Of a DNA stretch of 5,886 bases, positions 1-5,324 are shown in pieces. A model generated the notes under the pieces. It worked only from the letters and a program-made list of their open reading frames with translations. It had not been told where the DNA came from and did no database searches. How positions within the stretch are numbered: position 1 is the stretch's first letter; each line of letters begins with the position of its first letter. A program made the position numbers and the translations under genes. The stretch comes from SHYG01 sp041485445 (lineage in GTDB: Bacteria > Chloroflexota > Dehalococcoidia > Lucifugimonadales > UBA3495): contig JBGPJN010000187.1 of the NCBI GenBank assembly GCA_041485445.1, positions 1 to 5,886 on the forward strand, written 5' to 3'.

Positions 1-650
1 AGGATGAGGACGACGGCAAAAAGAAAAAGTCGTCCAAGGGCAAGAAAAAGGGTGACGACGACGAGGATAAGGATGATGAGGACGGGGATAAGGATGACGA
101 GGAGGACGGCAAGAGCAAGAAAAAGAAGAAGTCCGGCGGCCTGCTGAGTAAGCTGAAGCCCTCGGGCGGCGGGCTGCTGGGCAAGGTGCTGAAGAAGGGC
201 GGCAAGAAGAAGGGCGGCGACGCCGGGGATGAGGAGGAGGACGACCCTAAGGAGATCAAGCCCACCCTGTCCGCGCCGGATAGGGTGGTGGCTACCGCCG
301 CCGCCGCACCGGCCCCCGCCGCCGGAGGAGCGGTTGCCACACCCCCCCCAGCGGGCGACGCCGCCGCGACGGGCCCCGCCGCAATGGGCCGGGCCGCCGC
401 ACCAGCCCCCGCCGCAGCGGGCCGGGCCGCTGCACCGGCTCCCGCCGCGGCCCCCGCACCGGCCTCGGCAGCGGCGAAGCCCGCCGGCGGGGGTGCGGAC
501 CTGGACCTGAAAAACATTTTCACCGAGGAGAAGGTGATAGACCTGAACCTGAAGTTCCTGGCCAACTCGGTGGAGGAAGTTTCGGCCCAGCAGTTGGTTA
601 TGGACTTGAAGGCGTTCTTGAAAGAACTTGAGGGACTCAGGAAAAAGTAG
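1..650 (+). CDS. Low-complexity charged and Ala/Pro-rich protein, 5'-truncated
   Basis: The reading frame is open from the first full codon at 3 to a TAG at 648-650, so 215 residues are visible and the true start lies to the left of the window. The internal GTG at 186 is not needed as a start. Three parts can be seen. Visible residues 1 to about 95 are almost all Asp, Glu, Lys, Gly and Ser, with short hydrophobic patches (GGLLSKLK, GGGLLGKVLKK). Residues about 96-163 form an Ala/Pro/Gly linker with an 11-residue tandem repeat (AAxGRAAAPAP). Residues about 165-215 are ordinary, probably helical sequence (LKNIFTEEKVIDLNLKF, then VMDLKAFLKELEGL) and look like the only conserved domain. I do not recognise the family. 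The gene lies 26 nt upstream of cheX on the same strand, so the two are probably cotranscribed. In an archaellum locus a role as a switch or accessory protein in the manner of ArlC/D/E is conceivable, but no diagnostic motif supports it. The acidic/basic part is probably disordered. Confidence 0.8.
   Translation, partial: DEDDGKKKKSSKGKKKGDDDEDKDDEDGDKDDEEDGKSKKKKKSGGLLSKLKPSGGGLLGKVLKKGGKKKGGDAGDEEEDDPKEIKPTLSAPDRVVATAAAAPAPAAGGAVATPPPAGDAAATGPAAMGRAAAPAPAAAGRAAAPAPAAAPAPASAAAKPAGGGADLDLKNIFTEEKVIDLNLKFLANSVEEVSAQQLVMDLKAFLKELEGLRKK
60..101 (+). repeat. 21-bp in-frame tandem repeat, two units
   Basis: Positions 60-80 and 81-101 are the same 21-bp unit with two mismatches (19 of 21 identical). 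They encode DEDKDDE and DGDKDDE. The unit is seven codons long, so gain or loss of copies keeps the frame. This suggests the charged tract grew by slippage or unequal recombination. Confidence 0.8.
386..451 (+). repeat. 33-bp in-frame tandem repeat in the Ala/Pro linker
   Basis: Positions 386-418 and 419-451 are two adjacent 33-bp units differing at four positions. They encode the repeated linker pattern GRAAAPAPAAA. The unit is a multiple of three, so linker length can change without breaking the gene. The sequence is extremely GC-rich. Confidence 0.75.
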
Positions 651-665
651 GCACCAGGAGAAGGG

Positions 666-671
666 AAGGAG
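666..671 (+). promoter_or_regulatory. Shine-Dalgarno site of cheX
   Basis: AAGGAG lies 5 nt upstream of the ATG at 677. It is a strong bacterial ribosome binding site and fixes the cheX start. It sits in the 26-nt gap after the upstream stop codon, and no promoter is apparent in that gap. Confidence 0.8.
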
Positions 672-676
672 CACCC

Positions 677-1153
677 ATGAAAGAGCAGTACGTCAATTCG
701 TTCCTGGCCCCGGCCAAACTGGTCTGGGAGAAGGAGCTGAAGCACGGTCTGGATTTCTCCAAGGCGGAGCTGGTCTCCCACCAGTACACCACGGAGGACG
801 TCACCACCATCATCGGCATCAGCGGCAAGCTGGAGGGCAACGTGCTCTACGGAATGAGCGTGGACACCGCCCGGCGCATCGTTTCCACCATGATGGGGGA
901 GGAGGTTAAGGTCTGGAACGACGACCTGGGCCTATCGGCCCTAGGGGAGCTGGCCAACATGATCACCGGCAACGCCGCCACCCGGCTGTCCCAGCTTGGG
1001 TTCCCCTGCCAGATCAGCCCTCCGGTGATGATTGAGCCGGCGGGCAGCCGGTTTACCACCAGCCAGGGGCCCCAGATCCTGGTGACCTTCACCAGCGGGC
1101 TGGGAGACCTGCGGGTCCGCATCAGCCTGAAGGAGTCCCAGAAGAAGGACTAG
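677..1153 (+). CDS. cheX: CheX-type chemotaxis phosphatase (CheY-P dephosphorylation)
   Basis: This 158-residue protein matches the single-domain CheX branch of the CheC/CheX/FliY phosphatases in length and layout. The diagnostic helix is LSALGELANMITGNA at residues 86-100. Glu91 and Asn94 are the E..N pair that in this family acts on the phosphorylated aspartate of CheY. There is one such helix, as in CheX, whereas CheC has two. The rest follows the family: an N-terminal helix (MKEQYVNSFLAPAKLVW), a strand-rich middle (TTIIGISGKLEGNVLYGMS) and C-terminal strands (ILVTFTSGLGDLRVRISL). The role is to end the CheY-P signal in the cytoplasm. The gene follows the low-complexity gene by 26 nt and converges on the minus-strand che/archaellum run, so it probably belongs to the same pathway but a different transcript. 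The function of the family is well established; the pairing with this particular system is inferred. Confidence 0.93.
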   Translation: MKEQYVNSFLAPAKLVWEKELKHGLDFSKAELVSHQYTTEDVTTIIGISGKLEGNVLYGMSVDTARRIVSTMMGEEVKVWNDDLGLSALGELANMITGNAATRLSQLGFPCQISPPVMIEPAGSRFTTSQGPQILVTFTSGLGDLRVRISLKESQKKD

Positions 1154-1157
1154 CCGA

Positions 1158-1172
1158 CGCCGGTCACCGGCG
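1158..1172 (+). terminator. Short GC hairpin just downstream of cheX
   Basis: CGCCGG (1158-1163) and CCGGCG (1167-1172) form a 6-bp stem around a TCA loop, starting 5 nt after the cheX stop codon. No T-run follows, so it is not a classical intrinsic terminator. It may slow polymerase or protect the 3' end of the transcript. The call is tentative. Confidence 0.3.
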
Positions 1173-1223
1173 GCCGCTGGCGCCCCGCCGGCTTGGAGTC
1201 TCTTGAAGGGTGTTTAACAGGTC

Positions 1224-1244
1224 CCTCCCATGGCTAAAGGGAGG
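1224..1244. repeat. Diverged member of the REP-like hairpin family
   Basis: CCTCCC (1224-1229) pairs with GGGAGG (1239-1244). The loop ATGGCTAAA retains a trace of the TTT-AGC-AAA centre seen in the better copies. The 15 bases after it match the tail after the copy at 1379-1399 at about 9 positions, including GGGG and a terminal GTT. This suggests an older copy in the same orientation. Confidence 0.5.
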
Positions 1245-1378
1245 CTGGAAGGGGATGTTCCACTTTGTAGGGCGGAGACCACCCCCTCTGTGTCTCCCCT
1301 CCGACATGCCGGAGTCTTCGACCTTGGTAAAGGGGGAGAAGGACGAACGACCAGACATGCCGGGGGAAGCGCCCTGTT

Positions 1379-1410
1379 CCTCCCCTTAGCAAGGGGAGGT
1401 TAGGTGGGGT
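1379..1410 (+). repeat. REP/MITE-like hairpin element, forward copy
   Basis: CCTCCCCTT (1379-1387) and AAGGGGAGG (1391-1399) form a perfect 9-bp stem with an AGC loop, followed by the tail TTAGGTGGGGT (1400-1410). A matching element in the opposite orientation lies at 1531-1562, so the two point at each other across about 120 bp. The form resembles palindromic elements scattered through intergenic regions of many environmental bacteria. No transposase is present. Confidence 0.75.
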
Positions 1411-1530
1411 CGTTCCCCGCAGCGCCTTGCCCAGATTACTTACCACGTGGGCAGCTTCACAGCCCACCAATATGCCCGGCGAAAGCATCTTAATAGACCC
1501 TTGCATAGATGCTTGAACTGTGCCGGAAGA

Positions 1531-1562
1531 AATCCCCCCAACCCCCCTTTGCGAAAGGGGGG
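1531..1562 (-). repeat. REP/MITE-like hairpin element, inverted copy
   Basis: CCCCCCTTT (1542-1550) and AAAGGGGGG (1554-1562) form a perfect 9-bp stem with a GCG loop. Read on the minus strand, the hairpin is followed by TTGGGGGGATT, which corresponds to the tail of the forward copy at 1400-1410. The pair therefore brackets 1379-1562 as an inverted-repeat unit of about 184 bp. This could be a non-autonomous mobile element or a paired REP structure. Confidence 0.75.
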
Positions 1563-1650
1563 CAAGGGTGGAGTTCCGCCGCAAGCGCCTTCCAACCGGT
1601 TTAGATACTTATGCCAGGGTCGTTAAATCGGCAAGGTCCTGAACCAACAG

Positions 1651-1678
1651 ACAGGGGCGACGCATGCGTCGCCCCTGT
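1651..1678. repeat. 28-bp perfect palindrome, possible bidirectional terminator
   Basis: The half-site ACAGGGGCGACGCA (1651-1664) is followed immediately by its exact reverse complement (1665-1678), with no mismatch and no spacer. It lies 46 nt beyond the stop of the minus-strand zinc-ribbon gene and between two convergent transcripts. A strong stem here could stop or protect RNA from either side. No T-run flanks it, so termination is inferred from position only. It could equally be a dispersed repeat or a protein-binding dyad. Confidence 0.7.
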
Positions 1679-1723
1679 GGCATTTCCGGGTAATGGCGGT
1701 TCCCCGGGAGGGGGCCGGCGCCG

Positions 1724-2236
1724 TTACTGCTGCGGCGGGGGCGGAAACCAGCCCCACCAGTTCTCTTTCCCGCAGGCGGTGCAGTTGAGTCGGGTCGCCA
1801 CCAGGCCCTGGGTATTGCACTCGCTGCAGACGAAGGTCTCATGGGCGCGGAACCCCACGGTGTTGGGCAGGGACGCCAGGACTGTGTTCATCGTGTCGTT
1901 CAGCGCCTGGAGCTGCTGCTGAAGCTGTCGCACCGTGTCAGTGGAGGCGCTTGGAGCGCCGCCTGCCGTCCCAGGCTGGCTGCTCAGCCGGCCCACGGCC
2001 TCCTCCACGGCACGCAGGCGCGCCCCCAGCTGGTCCACCGTGCCCCGCAGGGCATCGCCCGCCCCCATGCTGGGCGCTGCGGCGGCCGGCGGCGGGGGTT
2101 GCGGAGCCGGGGCCTGGTAGACGGGCGGCGCCGGGGCGGCTGCCTGCACCGGGGCAGGCGGCGGCGGCGCCGTAGCCGGCTTGCCGGACAGCAGGGCGTC
2201 AATATCAGCTTGAGTTAATACCTGATCGCCTGCCAT
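1724..2236 (-). CDS. FliM-type CheY-docking peptide with coiled coil and C-terminal zinc ribbon
   Basis: The 170-residue protein is modular. Residues 6-18 read VLTQADIDALLSG, a close match to the conserved N-terminal peptide of FliM and FliY (LSQ.EIDALL) that binds phosphorylated CheY. Residues 19-57 are a Pro/Ala linker. Residues about 60-85 and 99-123 are heptad-like and probably helical or coiled coil (GTVDQLGARLRAVEEAVGRL; VRQLQQQLQALNDTMNTVL), split by a Gly/Ser/Pro gap. Residues 137-155 hold a four-cysteine zinc ribbon: C137-x2-C140 and C152-x2-C155, followed by an unusual WWGW and a Pro/Gln tail. The FliM middle domain and the FliM/FliN SpoA domain are both absent, so this is not a flagellar C-ring protein. 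The start overlaps the stop of the upstream gene by one base (TGATG), which implies coupled translation. I infer a role as an adaptor that brings CheY-P to another structure, possibly the archaellum motor. The domain calls rest on motifs; the function is unproven. Confidence 0.8.
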   Translation of the reverse strand: MAGDQVLTQADIDALLSGKPATAPPPPAPVQAAAPAPPVYQAPAPQPPPPAAAAPSMGAGDALRGTVDQLGARLRAVEEAVGRLSSQPGTAGGAPSASTDTVRQLQQQLQALNDTMNTVLASLPNTVGFRAHETFVCSECNTQGLVATRLNCTACGKENWWGWFPPPPQQ

Positions 2237-3330
2237 CAGTCCTCGGGCACCGGCAAGAATGGGTCCACTTCCACCACCAGCAACTTCTGGTTTTCGGCAT
2301 CGGTCAGGTCCAGGTCGTAGGGGCGCGCCAGAGGAAGGCCGGAGGCCTGGCAGATGCGAACCATGGGGCGACCCACGTGCCCCGGATTGGAGTTAGCCAC
2401 AATGCCCACGTCTCCGGTGTTCAACCGCACCGCGGTGCCGGTAGGGTAGAGGGGGACCAGCCGGACGAAGATGGCCACCATCTTGGGATCAAACAGCTCC
2501 CCACTGTAGGCCAGGACGTACTCCACCGCCTCATGGGGCAGGAAGGCCGGCCGGTCCGGCCCTAGAGAGACCAGCTCGTAGTAGGTGTCGGCCATGGAGA
2601 TGATCCGGGCGAAGGGGGATATAGCCTCGCCCCGCAGGTGGTTGGGATAGCCGGTACCGTCCCACCGCTCGTGGTGCTCTCCTACTCCCCGGATTACCTC
2701 CGGCCAAAACTGGGGGTGCATGGCCAGCATCTCCGCCCCCTGCGAGGCGTGCTGGGAAGCGGCTTGAACCACCCTCTGGTCCAAGGCGTGGGGCGCCCCA
2801 AGGTTCGGCGCGGGCGCCGGCACCACGGCGATGTTCATCATCAGCGCCGCCAGGCCAAGCTGGCTCATGGCCCGGGTGTCGTACCCCGCCCGCTTGGCGA
2901 GGAGCATGCACAGCGCGGCCACCCGGGCCGGCTGGCCGTACTGGTACGCCTCCAGGGAGGGGAACCCGTTAACATTGGCCTCGCCCACCACCTCTGGGAA
3001 GCACTCTCGCGCCATGGTGTAAATTGCGACCTCCGCCTCTTTAATCAGGTCCGGGTCTACTTTCAGGTTGCCCCGGCTCTCCGTGATGAGCTGCCGCAGC
3101 GCCTGGGCCGTGGCCGCCTCAATTTCCGGCGGCACCAGGGGTTGCACCGCCACGTCCACCACCCGGCGGTCGTAGATCACCACCTCACCCACCTGGTACA
3201 CTGCCAGCGTGCCCAGCGCCTCCTGGGTCAGCGTGACCCCCGACGCCAGCACCACCCGGCCGGTGGTGTCGTATACCGCCCGGCCCAGGACCATTCCGGG
3301 CCTGAGCCGCGCCGCTGAAACTCGTCGCAT
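2236..3330 (-). CDS. Degenerate HD-GYP-like protein, probably not a phosphodiesterase
   Basis: The 364-residue protein follows an HD-GYP layout. Residues 1-55 form the small N-terminal domain often found before HD-GYP (LRPGMVLGRAVYDTTGRVVL ... GEVVIYD). Residues about 125-295 form the HD-GYP-like helical domain, and about 296-357 a C-terminal strand domain (YPTGTAVRLNTGDVGIV, RPMVRI) common in these proteins. HHERWDGTGYP at 219-229 is intact, as are His194 and Asp248 (ISMADTYYEL). The hallmark HD pair is lost: where the family has LLHDIGK, this protein has LMMNIAV at 163-169, so His becomes Met165, Asp becomes Asn166 and Lys becomes Val169. The first ligand His of the Hs.RVA motif is also replaced, by Gln133. 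Cyclic-di-GMP hydrolysis is therefore unlikely; binding or scaffolding is more plausible. It starts 24 nt after cheR, with a purine-rich AGGGAAAGGG before the ATG, and its stop overlaps the next gene. Confidence 0.87.
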   Translation of the reverse strand: MRRVSAARLRPGMVLGRAVYDTTGRVVLASGVTLTQEALGTLAVYQVGEVVIYDRRVVDVAVQPLVPPEIEAATAQALRQLITESRGNLKVDPDLIKEAEVAIYTMARECFPEVVGEANVNGFPSLEAYQYGQPARVAALCMLLAKRAGYDTRAMSQLGLAALMMNIAVVPAPAPNLGAPHALDQRVVQAASQHASQGAEMLAMHPQFWPEVIRGVGEHHERWDGTGYPNHLRGEAISPFARIISMADTYYELVSLGPDRPAFLPHEAVEYVLAYSGELFDPKMVAIFVRLVPLYPTGTAVRLNTGDVGIVANSNPGHVGRPMVRICQASGLPLARPYDLDLTDAENQKLLVVEVDPFLPVPED

Positions 3331-3354
3331 ACGCCCTTTCCCTACAGCCAGGGG

Positions 3355-4173
3355 CTAGGCGGCCGGCCGGGACCGCTGGTCCGGGACCGCCGTGGCGACC
3401 TTGCTGTAAAAGGATGTGCAGATACGATTGAACCTGAGCTTGCCGGCGTCCAGCAGGGTCTCGGTGCCGCCGATGAAGAAAGTGCCCTCGGGCTTCAGGG
3501 CGCTCCAGAAGCCCCGGTAGAGGCGCTCCTTGGCCTCCTCGGTGAAGTAGATCACTACGTTGCGGCACACCACCAGGTCAAACCCCATGGGGAAGATGTC
3601 CTTGAGCAGGTTGTGCTGCCGGAACTCCACGCGGCGACGGATGGCGTCGCTGATGCGGTACCCCTCCTCAAAGGTGGTGAAATACTTCAGCAGGAACGCT
3701 TTAGGCACGTTCTTCACGTCCCCCGTGGAGTAGGGACCGCCGGCCCGGGCCCGCACCAGGATCTTTTCGTCCAGGTCGCTGCCCAGGATGCGGTGGGCGC
3801 CGTGGGGGCTGATCTGGTCCAGCAGGATGGCCAGGGAGTACGCCTCCGCACCCATGGAGCAGCCGGCGCTCCAGATGTTGAGGCTGGGGCTGCGCTTGAG
3901 CAGGTCCGGCAGGATCCGGGTCTTCAGCGCTTCAAACTGGGCGGTATCCCGGAAGAACTCAGACACGTTGATGGTCAAGAAGTCCTTGAGCTTTTTGAGG
4001 ACCACGGGGTCCCGCTCCAACAGCTTGCAGAACAGCGCCACGTCGGTTTCAGGCGCGCGGGAGATGAAACCCTCCAGCCGGCGGCGCATCTGCTGGCTCT
4101 TGTACTGGTCCAGGTCAATGCCGGTCAGCTTAAGCAGCCGCTCTTTGAGATGGGTATACTCCTGGTCGTTCAC
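3355..4173 (-). CDS. cheR: CheR chemoreceptor glutamate methyltransferase
   Basis: CheR transfers a methyl group from S-adenosylmethionine to glutamates on chemoreceptors, the adaptation step opposed by CheB. The 272-residue product has the normal family length. The N-terminal helical domain (residues about 1-70) includes the basic helix MRRRLEGFI. Then come the family motif LTINVSEFFRD (66-76), the SAM-binding WSAGCSMGAEAYSLAILL (101-118), GSDLDEKIL (131-139), and DLVVCRNVVIYF (199-210) followed by LKPEGTFFIGGTETL. The frame stays open upstream to 4473, but that part is cheB read in another frame. The chosen start is the GTG at 4173, which overlaps the cheB stop as GTGA and has GGGAG 7 nt upstream. 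The overlap implies coupled translation with cheB. No pentapeptide receptor-tethering domain or TPR extension is present. Confidence 0.97.
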   Translation of the reverse strand: MNDQEYTHLKERLLKLTGIDLDQYKSQQMRRRLEGFISRAPETDVALFCKLLERDPVVLKKLKDFLTINVSEFFRDTAQFEALKTRILPDLLKRSPSLNIWSAGCSMGAEAYSLAILLDQISPHGAHRILGSDLDEKILVRARAGGPYSTGDVKNVPKAFLLKYFTTFEEGYRISDAIRRRVEFRQHNLLKDIFPMGFDLVVCRNVVIYFTEEAKERLYRGFWSALKPEGTFFIGGTETLLDAGKLRFNRICTSFYSKVATAVPDQRSRPAA

Positions 4174-5273
4174 GGTCTCACTCCCGCGGCGGCCTTCTGG
4201 GTCTCGCCGCAAATCCGGATGATCTCCTCCGCCATGCGGTTCAGGGGCAGCACGTTGTCCGCGTGGCCCGCGTCCTTCACACTCTTGGGCATGCCATACA
4301 CCGCGCAGGTAGACTCGGCCTCCACAATCACCCGGCCGCCGGCGGCCTTGATGGCGGCGCTGCCGCGGGTGCCGTCGGAGCCCATGCCGGTGAGCACCAC
4401 CCCCAAGACCGCCCGGCCGTAGTAGCGGGCCGCCGAGGCCATGGTCACGTTGACCGCCGGCCGCACGGCGCACTCCGGGGACTCCTGGTTCAATGACACC
4501 GACCCGCCCTTGCCCACGACCATGTGGTAGCCGCCCGGCGCCAGCAGCAGCCGGCCCGGACTGAGGTGGTCACCCTCCTCGGCCTCCTTGACCTCCAGCT
4601 GGGACTCGTGGTTCAGCCGCTCCGCCAGGGAGCGGGTGAACATGGGCGGCATGTGCTGCACCACCAGGAGGGCGGCGGGCAGGTCCCGGGGCAGGGCCGG
4701 TATGAGCTCTGCCAGGGCCCGGGGTCCGCCGGTGGAGGTGCCGATGACCACCACGGCGCGGAACCGGCCGGCGCGTTCCACCGTGCGGAGTGTCGGAGCC
4801 GCCCCAAGGCGATGGGAGCGGTTCCAGGCGGCCATGCTGCGCAGCCGGGCCGCGGGGACGGACGCCGCCGCCTTCAGCTTCTCCACCAGCTCCAGGTCCG
4901 CCCCGGGGGCGCCCGTGGGGCTGGCGATGGACGGCTTGAGGTAGAAGTCCACCGCGCCCAGCTCCAGGGCGGCAATGGTGGTCTGGCTCTGCTCCCCGGT
5001 GAGGGCGCTGAGCATGACCACCGGGGTGGGAAAGTCGCGCATGATCCGTTCCAGGGCGCCCAGGCCATCCAGGTTGGGCATGGACACGTCCATGGTCACC
5101 ACGTCGGGCTTCAGCGCCTGGACCTGGGCCACGGCTTCCAGCCCGTCCTTGGCATAGCCGACCACGTTGATGTCCGGGTGAGCGCTGAGCTTCTTGCCGA
5201 TCACCGACCGGGCGAAGGCGGAGTCGTCCACGATCAAAACCCTGAGGGGCAACGCTTTGGTGGGGTTGCTCAC
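4170..5273 (-). CDS. cheB: CheB chemotaxis response regulator, protein-glutamate methylesterase/glutamine deamidase
   Basis: CheB removes receptor methyl groups, and deamidates receptor glutamines, when phosphorylated by CheA. The 367-residue product has the full two-domain form. The receiver domain (about 10-125) has the acidic pair Asp16-Asp17, the phosphoacceptor Asp62 (VVTMDVSMPNLDG), Ser89 and Lys113 (YLKPS). After a linker comes the esterase domain (about 172-358) with the catalytic triad: Ser180 in VIGTSTGGP, His207 in VVQHMPPMFT and Asp300 in LTGMGSDGTRG. The GMPKSV motif near the C-terminus is also present. Everything needed for activity is there. The start is the GTG at 5273, with AGGAG 6 nt upstream. 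cheB follows the FlaH-like gene by 51 nt and overlaps cheR by 4 nt. Confidence 0.97.
   Translation of the reverse strand: MSNPTKALPLRVLIVDDSAFARSVIGKKLSAHPDINVVGYAKDGLEAVAQVQALKPDVVTMDVSMPNLDGLGALERIMRDFPTPVVMLSALTGEQSQTTIAALELGAVDFYLKPSIASPTGAPGADLELVEKLKAAASVPAARLRSMAAWNRSHRLGAAPTLRTVERAGRFRAVVVIGTSTGGPRALAELIPALPRDLPAALLVVQHMPPMFTRSLAERLNHESQLEVKEAEEGDHLSPGRLLLAPGGYHMVVGKGGSVSLNQESPECAVRPAVNVTMASAARYYGRAVLGVVLTGMGSDGTRGSAAIKAAGGRVIVEAESTCAVYGMPKSVKDAGHADNVLPLNRMAEEIIRICGETQKAAAGVRP
4181..4185 (-). promoter_or_regulatory. Shine-Dalgarno site of cheR inside the cheB 3' end
   Basis: On the minus strand GGGAG lies 7 nt before the GTG at 4173. It supports that GTG over the far upstream in-frame extension to 4473, and fits reinitiation at the GTGA overlap. 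Confidence 0.6.
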
Positions 5274-5279
5274 AAACCG

Positions 5280-5284
5280 CTCCT
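5280..5284 (-). promoter_or_regulatory. Shine-Dalgarno site of cheB
   Basis: On the minus strand AGGAG lies 6 nt before the GTG at 5273. This decides the non-ATG start. The receiver domain then begins about 10 residues in, as is usual for CheB. Confidence 0.7.
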
Positions 5285-5324
5285 GTTGGCACCTGATTTC
5301 AACACCGGCAGCTCCATGACTGAC

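Larger units (their letters stand above)
1154..1723. other. Gene-free convergent intergenic region, rich in hairpins
   Basis: These 570 bases separate the stop of cheX from the stop of the minus-strand zinc-ribbon gene. I see no credible gene. The possible open frames translate to low-complexity text such as PPNLPLLRGG, which comes from the C/T- and A/G-run repeats and is a common artefact. The region contains one short GC hairpin just after cheX, at least three members of a C/T-run - AGC/GCG - A/G-run hairpin family, a 10-bp direct repeat (GACATGCCGG at 1303-1312 and 1354-1363) and a 28-bp perfect palindrome. The stretch at about 1411-1530 is visibly less GC-rich than the flanking genes. It looks like an accumulation site for small non-coding repeats between convergent genes. 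Confidence 0.8.

Noticed and set aside
186..650. A 154-residue gene starting at the GTG at 186
   Set aside because: The frame is open all the way from the left edge with the same charged composition and an in-frame 21-bp repeat. The true start is upstream, and no ribosome binding site precedes 186.
1234..1584. 116-codon minus-strand frame in the intergenic region
   Set aside because: It runs across the hairpin elements and its text (PLSQRGVGG, TPPNLPLLRGG) is a translation of C/T- and A/G-run repeats. No domain, no convincing ribosome binding site, and poor codon character.
1224..1678. CRISPR array or integron-like repeat array
   Set aside because: The repeats are unequal in sequence, orientation and spacing, each is self-complementary, and no cas or integrase gene is present. 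They fit dispersed hairpin elements better.
1611..1922. 103-codon plus-strand frame crossing the palindrome and the 3' end of the zinc-ribbon gene
   Set aside because: It is antisense to a gene with clear motifs (C4 zinc ribbon) and reads through the 28-bp palindrome. It shows no recognisable protein features.
1724..2236. A true FliM or FliN/FliY switch protein
   Set aside because: Only the first about 18 residues match. The CheC-like middle domain of FliM and the SpoA domain are missing, and the C-terminus is a zinc ribbon.
2638..3318. 226-codon plus-strand frame opposite the HD-GYP-like gene
   Set aside because: Long antisense frames are expected in GC-rich DNA. Its translation is His/Arg/Gly-rich with no domain, while the minus strand encodes a recognisable fold.
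3613..4422. 269-codon plus-strand frame opposite cheR and cheB
   Set aside because: It lies antisense to two certain genes and across their junction. It is a compositional shadow.
4174..4473. Longer cheR with 100 extra N-terminal codons
   Set aside because: The extra part is Arg/Gly-rich text that is the coding sequence of cheB in another frame. The GTG at 4173 with GGGAG upstream and a GTGA overlap gives the normal CheR length.
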